Assembly (NCBI RefSeq): GCF_019598945.1
Contig: NZ_CP080598.1
Span: 1,736,001-1,800,000, forward strand
Reading direction: 5' to 3'
Source: Sphaerospermopsis torques-reginae ITEP-024
Lineage (GTDB): Bacteria > Cyanobacteriota > Cyanobacteriia > Cyanobacteriales > Nostocaceae
DNA: 64,000 nucleotides
The notes below the pieces were generated by a model, which saw only the letters and a list, made by a program, of their open reading frames with translations, ran no database searches and had not been told where the DNA came from. This document shows, piece after piece, positions 1-11,283 of the stretch. Each line of letters starts with the position of its first letter. The first letter of the stretch is position 1. Made by a program: the position numbers and the translations under genes.

Positions 1-492
1 GCTTTAATGCTTGTGGGTGTGATTGGTTCTGTAGTTCCTGCAATTCCCGGTAGTAGTTTAATATTAGCCGCTATCATCATCTGGGGAATTGTTAATGGTT
101 CTGTAGCAGTTATTAAAATACCCCTCATTGTTACAGGTATTGTTCTACTTCTGAGTATGGGAGTAGATTTTTTAGCCGGTTACATAGGAGCAAAACAAGC
201 CGGTGCAAGTAAATGGGGACAAATAGGGGCGTTTGTTGGTTTATTTCTGGGATTTTTCGGATTATTGCCAGCTTTACCCTTCGGTGGACCATTGTTGGGA
301 ATGTTAATTGGTCCACTTTTAGGGGCAATTATTGGTGAGTTGCTGTATCAAAAAGATTTGGCTAAAGCAGTGAAAGCAGGTATAGGAATTACTGTAGGAA
401 CAGTAGTAGGGAATTTACTTCAGGGTGTTCTTGCTGTGGGTGCGGTGGTAGTTTTTATTTGGACTACATGGACACAGGTTTTTGGTGGGTAG
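1..492 (+). CDS. DUF456 family membrane protein (5' end cut by window)
   Basis: Small, very hydrophobic, glycine-rich protein that looks like the DUF456 family: several membrane segments with small-residue repeats (GLLPALPFGGPLLGMLIGPL) and a C-terminal hydrophobic helix. The frame is open to the window edge, with a first internal ATG at position 7, so the true start probably lies a few codons upstream. Molecular function is unknown for the family; an inner- or thylakoid-membrane location is inferred. It converges on the nblB-like gene with only a few bases between the stop codons. Confidence 0.75.
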   Translation, partial: ALMLVGVIGSVVPAIPGSSLILAAIIIWGIVNGSVAVIKIPLIVTGIVLLLSMGVDFLAGYIGAKQAGASKWGQIGAFVGLFLGFFGLLPALPFGGPLLGMLIGPLLGAIIGELLYQKDLAKAVKAGIGITVGTVVGNLLQGVLAVGAVVVFIWTTWTQVFGG

Positions 493-496
493 TATT

Positions 497-1156
497 TTAA
501 CTATAGTTTGCTCTTTTCGCTTCCTTTGCAACCGCTTCTACTTCATCATTAACCAAAGTCTCTAAAATAGCTTTAGCTTCCGCACCACCTAAATTACCCA
601 AAGCCTGAACAACTCTATAACGCACCTGCCAATCTGAATTAGTAGAATAGGTTGCTAAAAGGGGAACTGCATCTGGGTTTCCCAACTCTCCCAGGGAACT
701 AATAGCCGCAGTTTGCACTAAACCATTATCTGAAGCGAGTGCTTGTTTGAGGAGTTCAAAACCCCGTGGATCTCCCAATGCTCCCAAGGTAGCAACAATA
801 CTGAATTGTACGAGCCATTCTGGGGTTTGATGATAGAGTTCTTGTAAATCTTCAAAAGCTGCCTGTAATTTCAGCGCCCCTAAACAGTCTGCTGCTGCTG
901 CTTGTACATCTGCTTCAGGATCGGTGAGTAGTTCCCGTAATATCTGCAAGGATAAGTCTAAATCCTGTCCTCCCAAGGTGTCCATTTGACTAACGGCAGA
1001 ATAACGAACACGGGAATTTTTATCACGGATAGCAACTTGTACTAATTCTAAACCGGTTTTAGGTTCGAGTTCTCGAATTTGATTGACTGCACGTAGGCGA
1101 TCGCCCAAGTTATCAGAACTCAGTAATTCTTTTACAGATTCAACAGATATACTCAT
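497..1156 (-). CDS. nblB: HEAT-repeat protein, NblB-like (phycobilisome degradation / bilin-lyase-like)
   Basis: 219 residues made almost wholly of HEAT-like helical repeats (for example DKNSRVRYSAVSQMDTLGG and TNSDWQVRYRVVQALGNLGG). Length and repeat pattern fit cyanobacterial NblB, a relative of the phycobilin lyase CpcE family needed for phycobilisome breakdown under nitrogen or sulfur starvation. There is no signal peptide or membrane segment, so it is cytoplasmic. The neighbourhood with a sigD-type sigma factor, carB and dps resembles the Anabaena PCC 7120 region as I remember it. HEAT-repeat lyase homologs are hard to separate by eye: the family call is strong, the exact NblB assignment moderate. 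Confidence 0.7.
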   Translation of the reverse strand: MSISVESVKELLSSDNLGDRLRAVNQIRELEPKTGLELVQVAIRDKNSRVRYSAVSQMDTLGGQDLDLSLQILRELLTDPEADVQAAAADCLGALKLQAAFEDLQELYHQTPEWLVQFSIVATLGALGDPRGFELLKQALASDNGLVQTAAISSLGELGNPDAVPLLATYSTNSDWQVRYRVVQALGNLGGAEAKAILETLVNDEVEAVAKEAKRANYS

Positions 1157-1249
1157 TTAATGATCCTATTTTTAATGATCCTATTTTATTAGTCATTGGG
1201 CATTGGGTTCTTAATCTTTCCCAGTCCCCAGTCCCCAGTCCCCAGTCAC

Positions 1250-1708
1250 CTACTCAGCGGCCATAGCGCGGATAATATCACCACGAGTCAGAATACCAAT
1301 AACTTTACCCATACTATCCAGCACAGGTAAACGATGTACTTTATGTTCTTGGATCATTTTTGCAGCTTCTTTCAGGGACTTATCAGGGGTAATAGTGAGA
1401 GGGTTTTTACTCATCACTTCCCCTACAGTTTGTCCTAAAGCTTTATGTAAATCCCGATCATAAGTAGCAGGATTTTGTAAATAAATTACACTATCCAAAA
1501 ACATGATGTATGCAGGTGGAGTGACACCGGTTTCTTGCCACATCAGGTCTGTTTCGGATATGATGCCCACTAATTTACCTGCATCATTAATCACAGGTAA
1601 ACCGCTAATACGTTTTTCTGCTAAGATTTGGATAGCTTCTTTTAAAGGAGTTTGAGGATTAACCATAATTGGATTATGGGTCATCACTTCTGCGACGGTT
1701 TTAAGCAT
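1250..1708 (-). CDS. Two-CBS-domain protein
   Basis: 152 residues holding two CBS domains in tandem and nothing else. The first (about residues 1-60) contains VAEVMTHNPIMVNP and ISGLPVINDAGKLVGIISETDL; the second (about 95-152) contains VGEVMSKNPLTITP and VHRLPVLDSMGKVIGILTRGDI. Such pairs form a Bateman module binding adenosine nucleotides, and stand-alone versions act as energy-sensing regulators of partner proteins. The partner is not evident from the neighbours. Soluble, cytoplasmic. Confidence 0.9.
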   Translation of the reverse strand: MLKTVAEVMTHNPIMVNPQTPLKEAIQILAEKRISGLPVINDAGKLVGIISETDLMWQETGVTPPAYIMFLDSVIYLQNPATYDRDLHKALGQTVGEVMSKNPLTITPDKSLKEAAKMIQEHKVHRLPVLDSMGKVIGILTRGDIIRAMAAE

Positions 1709-1921
1709 TTTTTTTACTTACACCTTTTATAAAAGTCTTTTTCTGTTTTTATTTTAGGTAATTGGGGGATGATAAATAAATAGTTTTAATGGATTGTTAC
1801 TTTTGATGATTGAAAAAAATGCTGAATTTGCTGAATAATCTCTTGTATGATAAAAATTTTTACTTTATTACTATCATAGATTATTGCATAATATTCTACA
1901 TCAAATTCTGTTTATTAAACA

Positions 1922-2344
1922 TTAATTATTGTTTTGATATTTTCTCAAAGCAGCAATAATTTCTCCATTCGCTTCAGGAAAATCAAAATTATCTAAATCA
2001 TCCAAACTCACCCAACGCACTTCGGCACATTCAATAGCTTGGGGAATACCTTCTAAATAATAACAATGATGCACTGTCAAAGTTACTCGTAAATGAGGAT
2101 AAGTGTGATCAATTGTAATCAAATGTTCTCTTACTGCAATTTTAATTCCTAACTCTTCTAAAATTTCCCGTTCTATACATTCTTCTATGGTTTCTCCTGG
2201 TTCAATTTTACCTCCAGGAAATTCCCATAAATTAGCCATTGTTCCTGTGGGAAGACGACGATCAATTAATATCTGTTTTTCGTCGTTCCAAATAACAGCA
2301 ACACCGATAATTTTATGGGGAATATTTGATATTTCTGTGATCAT
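1922..2344 (-). CDS. Nudix hydrolase, MutT-like (8-oxo-dGTP diphosphatase type)
   Basis: 140 residues with a complete Nudix box (GX5EX7REUXEEXGU): GGKIEPGETIEECIE followed by REILEELGI, about residues 43-66. The preceding segment IIGVAVIWNDEKQILIDRR is typical of MutT-type enzymes that hydrolyse oxidised nucleoside triphosphates. The full-length small-MutT layout and WEFPGGK motif favour 8-oxo-dGTP diphosphatase, but substrate cannot be fixed from sequence alone. Confidence 0.85.
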   Translation of the reverse strand: MITEISNIPHKIIGVAVIWNDEKQILIDRRLPTGTMANLWEFPGGKIEPGETIEECIEREILEELGIKIAVREHLITIDHTYPHLRVTLTVHHCYYLEGIPQAIECAEVRWVSLDDLDNFDFPEANGEIIAALRKYQNNN

Positions 2345-2374
2345 AATTGTAGTAAAATTTAATCATTATATTAT

Positions 2375-2407
2375 AGATCCCCAACTTCTTAAAGAAGTCA
2401 GGGATCT
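2375..2407. repeat. 33-bp palindromic intergenic repeat, copy 1
   Basis: Interrupted palindrome: arm AGATCCCCAACTTCTT, centre, arm AAGAAGTCAGGGATCT. The same 33-bp element recurs at 21629-21661 and 32961-32993. It lies just upstream of the Nudix gene. It can form a strong hairpin in RNA or DNA. Confidence 0.85.
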
Positions 2408-2521
2408 GAAAACTACCTAATTTTAACATTTACTTGATAAAAAAACACCAATTATTAAAATTCTCGTATCTTCATTTTGGATTGATCAGAAAATTTATTT
2501 AACTGGTGTTAATTGGTTAAA

Positions 2522-2869
2522 TTACTCAGCAACATCACTATTGCTTACTTCTGTTCCTTGTATAGCCATATCAAAGTTCATTCTTTGTTCTGCATTACGA
2601 ATAAAATAACCACTAATCATTGCAGAAGCTAATAATCTACCTAAATTTTCTCTGCTAGTTGTAATGGTAACACCAAAATGTTCAGAAGGCAGATTTCCCA
2701 ACAGTCCCACAATATTTCGTTCCATCACTTGAAATACTTCCGCAGAAGTAGGTTTAGATAACTGTGTTACGGTTTCTGGACTTAAAGATTTGACATACTG
2801 CCACAATAAGTTGCTATTTTCTGTTTCACCGTTGAAAAATTCTGATACTCGATTAGGTTGGTTACTCAC
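2522..2869 (-). CDS. DUF760 domain protein
   Basis: 115-residue soluble protein matching the cyanobacterial/plastid DUF760 family in length and pattern (NLLWQYVKSLSPETVTQLSKP, then an ERNIVGLLGNLP segment and an RENLGRLLASAMISGYFIRNAEQR helix). Function is not established for the bacterial members. A Shine-Dalgarno-like AAGGAG lies upstream of the ATG on the minus strand. No membrane segment or signal peptide. Confidence 0.8.
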   Translation of the reverse strand: MSNQPNRVSEFFNGETENSNLLWQYVKSLSPETVTQLSKPTSAEVFQVMERNIVGLLGNLPSEHFGVTITTSRENLGRLLASAMISGYFIRNAEQRMNFDMAIQGTEVSNSDVAE

Positions 2870-4240
<1,371 letters not shown>

Positions 4241-4376
4241 TAGCTGATGCCTTGAGAAGATAATACCCAGGTTAACTAGAAAACCATGCTCTGGTTTGCA
4301 ATTTACATACCCGATCCACTCTGTTTCCGGTATGTCGTCAATTTAGGCTTATTAACTGCTAGACGGTACAGTGATT

Positions 4377-4394
4377 TACTTGTAATTACAAGTA
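4377..4394. promoter_or_regulatory. 18-bp perfect palindrome upstream of sigma factor gene
   Basis: TACTTGTAATTACAAGTA is a perfect inverted repeat without spacer, about 137 bp upstream of the sigma-factor start and in its 5' intergenic region. Its size and symmetry suit a dimeric repressor or activator. I do not recognise the binding protein. Confidence 0.5.
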
Positions 4395-4556
4395 CCTGTA
4401 GTTAGAGATACTATGATCTGTCTAACATTTTTAGTTTAATGTGATTGTTAACAATTGTAACATTTATGAAAAAAGCTTGACTACCGAGTAACTAGAAAAT
4501 TCCTGGTTACATTAGGTGAGGCTATGTCGTAATTGTACTGAAATATTATAGGAATA

Positions 4557-4660
4557 GGAGTTCAGCCGTAGGGGCAACCCCCTGTGGTTGCCCTCTTGAG
4601 GCATGAGGCAGGAGTTCAGTCGTAGGGGCAACCCCCTGTGGTTGCCCTCTTGAAGCAGGA
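4557..4660. repeat. Tandem pair of GGGGCAACCCC hairpin repeats
   Basis: Two copies, 54 bp apart, of a unit beginning GGAGTTCAG and containing GTAGGGGCAACCCCCTGTGG then TTGCCCTCTTGA. Each has internal complementarity (GGGGCAACC with GGTTGCCC) and can fold. A third copy sits at 47193-47226 after the deacetylase gene. Confidence 0.8.
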
Positions 4661-4766
4661 GTCAGGAGTCAGGACGAAAAATGAGAAGCAGATAGTTTCC
4701 TCATATTTGTTAAAATATCTCAATATTAACTATAATGATTTGCCTATAATAATTGCTTAATGTTTC

Positions 4767-4856
4767 GGGTGACTGGTGACTGGTGACTGGGAAGATTAAT
4801 AATCTAATTACCAATTACCAGTTACCAATTACCAATTACCAATTACCCATTACCCA
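4767..4856. repeat. TGACTGG and CCAATTA heptamer arrays at the carB 3' end
   Basis: An array of TGACTGG units (about 4770-4790) is followed by an array of TTACCAA/TTACCCA units that runs directly into the carB stop codon. No coding sense. Confidence 0.85.
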
Positions 4857-7800
4857 TTACCCTATGGGACAATATTCTTGAATGACTTTCACATCAAGGG
4901 TGGTGTTTTGCAGGGAACGGATAGCGGCTACTGTTGCCCGCGCACCTGCTATTGTGGTAATAATGGGAATTTTGTAGGCTAAAGCTGTACGGCGGATAAG
5001 TTGTCCATCGGTACGGGCTTCTTCCCCTGAAGGTGTGTTAATAATTAACTGAATTTGTTGATTTTTGATCACATCAATCACATTAGGACGACCTTCATGA
5101 AGTTTCAGCACTTGCTCAACTTTTAAACCTTGCTCCTTCAAATATTGGCGTGTACCTTGGGTAGCGATAATATGAAAACCCAGGTTGATAAACTCTTTCA
5201 CGACATCCACTACTAAAGCTTTATCCCGATCGCTCATAGACACAAATACAGTACCTTGGAGGGGTAATTTCTCTCCTGCACCCATTTCCGCTTTAGCAAA
5301 TGCTCGCCCAAAGTCAGCATCAATACCCATAACTTCCCCAGTGGAACGCATTTCAGGACCTAAGATGGTATCAGTACCAGGGAATTTATTAAAGGGTAAA
5401 ACCGCTTCCTTAACAGCTATATGATCGGGAATGACTTCTTGAGTAAAGTTTAATTCCTCTAAAGTCTTACCAGACATAATTAAAGATGCCAACTTAGCCA
5501 AAGGTACGCCTGTTGCTTTAGACACAAAGGGAACAGTGCGAGATGCACGGGGGTTAGCTTCTAAAATGTAGACTTGGGGAGAATAGCTATTTGCACCAAC
5601 AACGGCAAATTGAATATTCATCAAACCCACTACAGATAAAGCTTTTGCTAGTTGGACTGTCCAAGTTCTAATTTGGTTAAGGACTGCGGGAGAGAGGGAA
5701 ATTGAAGGGAGAGAACAAGCCGAATCTCCTGAGTGAATACCCGCTTGTTCAATGTGTTCCATAATGCCACCAATAACCACTCTACCCGTATGATCGGCGA
5801 TCGCATCTACATCCACTTCAATGGCATTTTCTAGGAACTTATCAATTAAAATTGGATGATCTGGTTCTACCTGCACTGCAAAAGTCATATATCTTTCTAA
5901 CTCTGCATCAGAGTAGACTATTTCCATCGCTCGTCCACCCAAAACGTAACTAGGGCGAACCACAACGGGATAGCCGATCCGTTTAGCGACAATTAACGCA
6001 TCTTCATAACTTCTAGCGATACCATTAGGCGGTTGGGCAATATTCAACTCTTGAAGAATCTTTTCAAACCGTTCCCGATTTTCTGCCATGTCGATAGAAT
6101 CAGGAGAAGTACCCCAAATTTCTGGATTTTGGATTTTGGATTTTGGATTTTGGATTTCCTCATTGCTGGCTATACTTTGAAGATAGTTTTGCAATGGAAC
6201 TGCTAATTTTAGGGGAGTTTGTCCACCGAACTGGACAATAATACCTACAGGGTTTTCCGCTTCGATGATGTTGAGTACGTCTTCTTTGGTAAGAGGTTCA
6301 AAATATAGGCGATCGCTAGTATCGTAATCAGTAGAAACAGTCTCCGGGTTAGAGTTCACCATCATGGTTTCATAACCCGCAGCTTTCAAAGAGTATGCCG
6401 CATGACAGCAACAATAATCAAATTCTATCCCCTGACCAATACGGTTTGGACCACCTCCCAAAATCATTACCTTGGGTTTATCGGTGGGTAAAACTTCCGT
6501 TTCTTCCTCGTAGGTAGAATAATAATAAGGTGTGAACGCTTCAAACTCCGCAGCGCAGGTATCCACAGTTTTGTAAACGGGGATAACACCTAACTGTTTA
6601 CGATATGCTCTAACTTCATCTTCCTTGGTTTTGGTACAGAAAGCAATTTGGCGATCGCTAAAACCATTACGCTTGACATCATACATTTGCTCTTTTGTCA
6701 ACTGCTGTAAAGGAGTGCGTTTTAAGAACTTCTCAAATTCCAGAATTTGCTGTAATTTATCCAAAAACCAGGGATCTATCGCTGTTAGTTCGTAAATTTC
6801 CTCATTACTCATACCTAACTGCATCGCATGACGCAAAGCAAAAACTCTCTCTGGGTTAGGAGTACGTAACTGAGCGCGAATTTGTTCCCCACTGGGTAAC
6901 TTCTCCGGTTTATCAGCACCCCATCCAGCGCGGCCAGTTTCCAAGGACCGCATAGCTTTTTGGAAAGACTCATTAAAAGTTCTTCCTATGGCCATTGCTT
7001 CCCCCACAGACTTCATTTGCGTAGTTAACACCGGATCAGAACCAGGGAACTTTTCAAACGCAAACCGGGGAATTTTCGTCACTACATAGTCAATAGTCGG
7101 TTCAAAAGAAGCGGGGGTTTTCTTAGTAATATCATTACTAATTTCATCCAAAGTGTAACCCACAGCTAACTTTGCGGCCATCTTTGCAATAGGAAAACCG
7201 GTTGCTTTAGAAGCTAACGCAGAACTCCGGGAAACACGGGGGTTCATTTCAATTACTACCACATCTCCATTGACCGGGTTCACCGCAAACTGAATATTAG
7301 AACCACCGGTTTCCACCCCTATTTCCCGGATAATTTTGATCGCCATATCCCGCAGACGTTGATATTCTTTATCTGTGAGAGTTTGAGCAGGTGCAACCGT
7401 GATAGAATCACCTGTATGAATCCCCATCGGATCGAAATTTTCAATAGAACAGATAATGACAACGTTATCCGCAAGATCCCGCATCACTTCTAATTCATAT
7501 TCCTTCCAACCGAGTAAAGACTGATCTATGAGAATTTGAGAAACAGGACTAGCATCAATACCCACCTGTGCCATCACCTCAAACTCTTCCTTATTATAAG
7601 CGATACCGCCCCCAGTACCACCCATTGTAAAAGCAGGACGAATGATGAGAGGATAAGAACCGATCCGATCTGCGATCGCCTTAGCTTCATCTAAACTAGA
7701 AGCAGTACCACTGGGGCAAACCTTCACCCCGATCTTATCCATCGCTTCGTTAAACAACTTGCGATCTTCAGCTTTTTCAATCGCTGGTAACTTCGCACCG

Positions 7801-8147
7801 ATCAATTCGACGTTATACTTTTCTAAAGCCCCATTTTTTGCTAAAGCAACAGCAAGATTTAAAGCAGTTTGTCCGCCCATAGTCGGTAAAAGAGCATCAG
7901 GACGTTCCTTAGCAATAACCTTTTCTACCATTTCCGGTGTCAGAGGTTCGATATAAGTGCGATCGGCCGTTTCTGGATCAGTCATAATAGTAGCCGGGTT
8001 AGAATTTATCAGCACCACCTCAAAACCTTCTTCCCGTAAAGCTTTACAAGCTTGAGTACCAGAATAGTCAAACTCACAAGCTTGGCCAATGACAATAGGA
8101 CCAGAACCTAACAAAAGAATTTTGCGGATATCTTGACGACGAGGCAT
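4857..8147 (-). CDS. carB: Carbamoyl-phosphate synthase large subunit
   Basis: 1096 residues, the CarB length. Two homologous ATP-grasp halves: the first opens with [22 protein letters not shown], the second with [20 protein letters not shown] near residue 565; metal/ATP-binding motifs [20 protein letters not shown] and [21 protein letters not shown]; the C-terminal allosteric domain follows [11 protein letters not shown]. With CarA (not in this window) it makes carbamoyl phosphate from bicarbonate, glutamine-derived ammonia and 2 ATP for arginine and pyrimidine synthesis. Odd feature: about 13-16 extra residues ([18 protein letters not shown], near residue 661-676) are encoded by an intergenic-type GGATTTT heptamer array sitting in frame in the loop before the second ATP-grasp domain. 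The frame is otherwise intact, so the protein is probably functional. Confidence 0.97.
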   Translation of the reverse strand: MPRRQDIRKILLLGSGPIVIGQACEFDYSGTQACKALREEGFEVVLINSNPATIMTDPETADRTYIEPLTPEMVEKVIAKERPDALLPTMGGQTALNLAVALAKNGALEKYNVELIGAKLPAIEKAEDRKLFNEAMDKIGVKVCPSGTASSLDEAKAIADRIGSYPLIIRPAFTMGGTGGGIAYNKEEFEVMAQVGIDASPVSQILIDQSLLGWKEYELEVMRDLADNVVIICSIENFDPMGIHTGDSITVAPAQTLTDKEYQRLRDMAIKIIREIGVETGGSNIQFAVNPVNGDVVVIEMNPRVSRSSALASKATGFPIAKMAAKLAVGYTLDEISNDITKKTPASFEPTIDYVVTKIPRFAFEKFPGSDPVLTTQMKSVGEAMAIGRTFNESFQKAMRSLETGRAGWGADKPEKLPSGEQIRAQLRTPNPERVFALRHAMQLGMSNEEIYELTAIDPWFLDKLQQILEFEKFLKRTPLQQLTKEQMYDVKRNGFSDRQIAFCTKTKEDEVRAYRKQLGVIPVYKTVDTCAAEFEAFTPYYYSTYEEETEVLPTDKPKVMILGGGPNRIGQGIEFDYCCCHAAYSLKAAGYETMMVNSNPETVSTDYDTSDRLYFEPLTKEDVLNIIEAENPVGIIVQFGGQTPLKLAVPLQNYLQSIASNEEIQNPKSKIQNPEIWGTSPDSIDMAENRERFEKILQELNIAQPPNGIARSYEDALIVAKRIGYPVVVRPSYVLGGRAMEIVYSDAELERYMTFAVQVEPDHPILIDKFLENAIEVDVDAIADHTGRVVIGGIMEHIEQAGIHSGDSACSLPSISLSPAVLNQIRTWTVQLAKALSVVGLMNIQFAVVGANSYSPQVYILEANPRASRTVPFVSKATGVPLAKLASLIMSGKTLEELNFTQEVIPDHIAVKEAVLPFNKFPGTDTILGPEMRSTGEVMGIDADFGRAFAKAEMGAGEKLPLQGTVFVSMSDRDKALVVDVVKEFINLGFHIIATQGTRQYLKEQGLKVEQVLKLHEGRPNVIDVIKNQQIQLIINTPSGEEARTDGQLIRRTALAYKIPIITTIAGARATVAAIRSLQNTTLDVKVIQEYCPIG
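6124..6158. repeat. Heptamer array inside carB
   Basis: Five head-to-tail GGATTTT units (the last GGATTTC) within the carB coding region. Read on the coding strand, three 7-bp units give a 7-residue period (KSKIQNP), so the array stays in frame. The same unit fills intergenic gaps elsewhere in the window. Confidence 0.9.
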
Positions 8148-8758
8148 AGTTGTTACTTTAGATCACGAAAATACAAATCTTGACTATTTTAAGGGTCTTT
8201 ACCCCTAGTCCTTATATTTATTATTAAGTTTTCCTAGTTCTGATGACGAAGTAGATTTTTTAACAGTGTAGCCTAATTTTTCGGTTATCTTGAGTAATTT
8301 AACGCAGATGCACGCAGATAAACGCAGATGTAAGAGGATGACTTGCTTTCTGGGTTCTGAATAATTTGCAGCTATTTTGAGATTTTTTCCTGAATATATG
8401 CTTTTGGGGTGAATGTTGATTTTATGATGATCCTATTTTTGCGATTGTTTTTGATAATTTCTAGCTTTTAAGTTGATAAATTTTCAATAACTGTGAAATA
8501 TGATTTTTAATCATATCTTGATTTAGATATATTCACTATATTGATTTTTTGCTATCATGGTAATTGATTTTAATGTGTAAATGATAAATATTCGCATTTT
8601 ATATAATTAATAATAATTGCACTGATAAATAAAAAAAATGACAGATAGGTAACTCAAGTCCGTTTTTACCCATCTGTCATTTTTTAATCTTCTATTCTTA
8701 ATCTACTCTACTAAATTTTGCATCTATATAAATGCAGAAATTTAAGATGAGGTTAAAT
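8148..8758. other. carB-dps intergenic region
   Basis: About 610 bp without a convincing gene. It holds three direct 10-bp repeats AACGCAGATG-type at 8301-8330 and a strong hairpin at 8632-8685 (separate entry). The rest is AT-rich and presumably contains the carB promoter; I cannot assign -35/-10 elements with confidence. Confidence 0.6.
8632..8685 (-). terminator. Terminator hairpin downstream of dps
   Basis: Inverted repeat AAAAAATGACAGATAGG ... CCCATCTGTCATTTTTT with about 20 bases between the arms. The A-run and T-run on opposite sides make it potentially bidirectional. It lies about 75 bp past the dps stop codon in the direction of dps transcription. Confidence 0.8.
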
Positions 8759-9313
8759 TTAGTTTGTGGCTCGTTGAACAAAACCTAATGTTAAACTATC
8801 ATTAGCTAAGAAATGTGCTAAATGATAAGCTCTTTCTTCTGTCTTTAGCAGAATTTGTTCGTAGAGATATCTTGTACCCCGATCTCCCAAACTCTCAGCC
8901 TGAGAGGCTAAACGACGAATTAAGCTAATCATAGCTTGTTCTGCCACGAGGTCATTTTCTATCATCTTCCGGGAAGAAAATGTACCATCTGTTTCTGGTT
9001 CAAAGCAGCACATTTCAGCTAATTTGCTAAAAGAAGCTACGGGAACACCACCCAAACCATTTAAACGTTCACCAATTTCATGGATGTGATCTTGTACTTC
9101 TTTGTAGCTGTCGTTAAAAAATTCATGCAGTGAATAAAATTCCGCACCTTCCACTACAAAATGATGTTTCTGATACTGTAGGTAAAGTGCTTGAAAACTA
9201 GCTAATGCAATATTGAATCCTTCAATTACTGGTTCGGTAACACTGCGATCTAGTAATACAGGGTTGTCATATACTTGACCAAAATTTTGAATCAAAGTTT
9301 GAGTATCAGACAT
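8759..9313 (-). CDS. dps: Dps-family ferritin-like DNA-protection protein
   Basis: 184 residues from the chosen ATG ([13 protein letters not shown]), which has a good AGGAG Shine-Dalgarno about six bases upstream; an ATG 12 codons further up is less likely. The Dps ferroxidase motif is visible: [34 protein letters not shown], shown here only for its key residues (His, then Glu/Asp ligands). Dps dodecamers oxidise Fe(II) with hydrogen peroxide, store iron and protect DNA. Cyanobacteria often carry several Dps types that differ in metal ligands, so which type this is remains open. Confidence 0.9.
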   Translation of the reverse strand: MSDTQTLIQNFGQVYDNPVLLDRSVTEPVIEGFNIALASFQALYLQYQKHHFVVEGAEFYSLHEFFNDSYKEVQDHIHEIGERLNGLGGVPVASFSKLAEMCCFEPETDGTFSSRKMIENDLVAEQAMISLIRRLASQAESLGDRGTRYLYEQILLKTEERAYHLAHFLANDSLTLGFVQRATN

Positions 9314-9703
9314 GGTTCTCCTCGCTTTGTAGCAGTTGGTTTTTTTCAACTGCTCTTTTTTGTTCTATCTTAACATTAAAAAATTTCCATGCCAGTCTGT
9401 TAAATGTGACAGAATTTCTGATTTTTTCTGACTCAAATTATTCGTTTTCCTTCTATGTCTGGTATGAACTATTAATTTCATCTCTTTTTGTTTGCTAATA
9501 TCCTTGACTTTATTCACATATTGTGTATATTGTCCTGAATTTGTAGTGATGGAAATTTCCTGAAAATTTTTTGCAAATTTAATGACAATAATTTGCACTT
9601 ACGCTATTCTGGTTGATGAGGCTCAAGTCAACCAAACTCCCATTTACAGGGTGTTAAATTGTCATGCTTGCTGCTATTTTCTTGCACTTTGAGGGTAATT
9701 CAC
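9314..9703. other. dps upstream region, no gene seen
   Basis: Divergent region between dps and the Asr1405-like gene. A 77-codon minus-strand reading frame (9365-9598) lacks a ribosome site and family resemblance and is not called. Promoters for both flanking genes must lie here but none is clear. Confidence 0.5.
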
Positions 9704-9970
9704 TTGAAATTCTCTAATTCACATAATTCACAATTAGGAATAAAGCACGTTATTGATGTGAGTCGGGCGGATAGGTGGCAAGTTTATCAACGCTTAAATG
9801 AATTAGATATTCCTTGTCATTATCAGAGTAACCAACCATTGCAGGTAGAAATTACTAACCCGCAAATAGCTATCCAAGTTTGGAGTGTGGTGAGACAAGT
9901 TAAAGCTTCTCGTCAAGATTTAATTTGTCATTTAAAAGATTGTTTGCGGTTACGTTATCAAGCATTGTGA
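9704..9970 (+). CDS. Asr1405/Asl0597-family small cyanobacterial protein
   Basis: Small soluble protein with the signature I associate with the Asr1405/Asl0597 family: VIDVSRADRWQVYQRLNELDIPC, then LQVEITNPQIAIQVWSVVRQ and VKASRQDLICHLKDCLRLRY. Function unknown. The start is uncertain: TTG at 9704 has GAGGG eight bases upstream and gives 88 residues, the usual size; the frame stays open to a TTG at 9659, which would add a poorly conserved hydrophobic stretch. Confidence 0.7.
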   Translation: MKFSNSHNSQLGIKHVIDVSRADRWQVYQRLNELDIPCHYQSNQPLQVEITNPQIAIQVWSVVRQVKASRQDLICHLKDCLRLRYQAL

Positions 9971-10034
9971 TTTTGCATAGTTACCTGTTTTCCTTTATTT
10001 CCTTTGTAATTAGTTAATCTTGGGTGAACGAAAA

Positions 10035-10664
10035 ATGAGTATCTTTACTGGTATCAACGTATCAGAATTTTGCCTAGAAGGTAGATTTTTAGATTTTGTG
10101 ATTAAAGATGGTTATAAGTTAAAAGGTTTATTATTAGCGACTTCTGAGGGTGAATGTTATGTAAAATTAGCCAAGCATTTACGGGTAGCTTTTGATTTGC
10201 GTTTACCTCGTGGTACTTGGTTACAGGTGGTAGGTACTAAAAAGTATGACGCTAAAAAAGAGGAAGTCATGCTAAAAGCTGAACGGGTAATGGCTGGGCG
10301 TTCTGAAATAGAAATAATTGCGACTAATATAAATTTAGACAGGGTTTCTTCAGCACCGCAAGCGAGTAAACCCAAACCAGAGAAAAAACAAACTATATTA
10401 ATGTGTCAAAAATCGGATTGTATGAAACGTGGTGGTAAAGCGTTGTGTCAGGTGTTGGAGTCTGAGTTGAGCGATCGCGGTTTACAGGATACAGTTAATA
10501 TTAAAGGTACTGGTTGCATGAAAAATTGTAAGGGTGGACCTAATTTAGTCATGCCAGATAAAACCCGGTATACTAAAGTTCAACCTTCACAAGTTGCTAT
10601 TTTGGTAGATAAGCATTTTGGAAAGGATACAGAAATCAAATCTCCGCAGTTTATGGAAGTTTAA
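10035..10664 (+). CDS. (2Fe-2S) ferredoxin-like domain protein
   Basis: About 209 residues from ATG 10035 (an in-frame TTG at 10020 is less likely). The N-terminal ~110 residues form an uncharacterised beta-rich domain (LEGRFLDFVIKDGYKLKGLL, RLPRGTWLQVVG). The C-terminal ~80 residues are a thioredoxin-like [2Fe-2S] ferredoxin of the NuoE/Shethna type, with four cysteines in MCQKSDCMKRGGKALC and GTGCMKNCKGGP. A role in electron transfer is inferred; partner unknown. A linker rich in Pro and Lys joins the two. The gene is followed at once by the 84/91-bp repeat array. Confidence 0.85.
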   Translation: MSIFTGINVSEFCLEGRFLDFVIKDGYKLKGLLLATSEGECYVKLAKHLRVAFDLRLPRGTWLQVVGTKKYDAKKEEVMLKAERVMAGRSEIEIIATNINLDRVSSAPQASKPKPEKKQTILMCQKSDCMKRGGKALCQVLESELSDRGLQDTVNIKGTGCMKNCKGGPNLVMPDKTRYTKVQPSQVAILVDKHFGKDTEIKSPQFMEV

Positions 10665-10689
10665 TTGTTTGTTTGAATTAGAATTTTCA

Positions 10690-11150
10690 GGATTGAATTA
10701 TTTGTCTGAATCAGGATATCCAGGATTTAAGGATTTTCAGGATGTTTTATTTTCTCTCTTTGATGATTTTTGGGGTTTAATTATTTTGTCTGAATCAGGA
10801 TATCCAGGATTTAAGGATTTACAGGATGTTTAATTTTTTCTCTTTGATGATTTTTGGGGTTTAATTATTTTGTCAGAATCAGGATATCCAGGATTTAAGG
10901 ATTTTCAGGATGTTTTATTTTCTCTCTTTGATGATTTTTGGGGTTTAATTATTTATTTATTTGTCAGAATCAGGATATCCAGGATTTAAGGATTTTCAGG
11001 ATGTTTTATTTTCTCTCTTTGATGATTTTTGGGGTTTAATTATTTATTTATTTGTCAGAATCAGGATATCCAGGATTTGAGGATTTTCAGGATGTTTGAT
11101 TTTCTTTGATTGATGATGATTTTTGGAGTTCAATTATTTGTCTGAAAAAA
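10690..11150 (+). repeat. 84/91-bp direct repeat array (five copies)
   Basis: Five head-to-tail copies of a unit containing CAGGATATCCAGGATTTAAG, then GATTTTCAGGATGTT and TTTGATGATTTTTGGGG. CAGGATATCC occurs at 10712, 10796, 10880, 10971 and 11062, so the period is 84, 84, 91 and 91 bp; the longer period comes from an extra 7 bases (TTATTTA). The first two units are open in one frame, giving a spurious 71-codon reading frame. The last copy is degenerate. Confidence 0.95.
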
Positions 11151-11283
11151 AGAAACCTTTTTGAACAATAATTTGAACAATAATTTTATATTATGCTTAT
11201 TCGACTGAAAATAAATAAAATACAATTGATTAAAAGATGATCTAATTAATATCATCTAGTCAAAAAATCATAGTATTCAAATA

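Noticed and set aside
9365-9598. 77-codon minus-strand frame upstream of dps
   Set aside because: AT-rich, Lys/Ile-rich, no Shine-Dalgarno, no recognisable pattern; occupies what should be the dps promoter region.
10618-10833. 71-codon plus-strand frame with two LSESGYPGFKD repeats
   Set aside because: It overlaps the ferredoxin-like gene and is only the 84-bp repeat read in an open frame.
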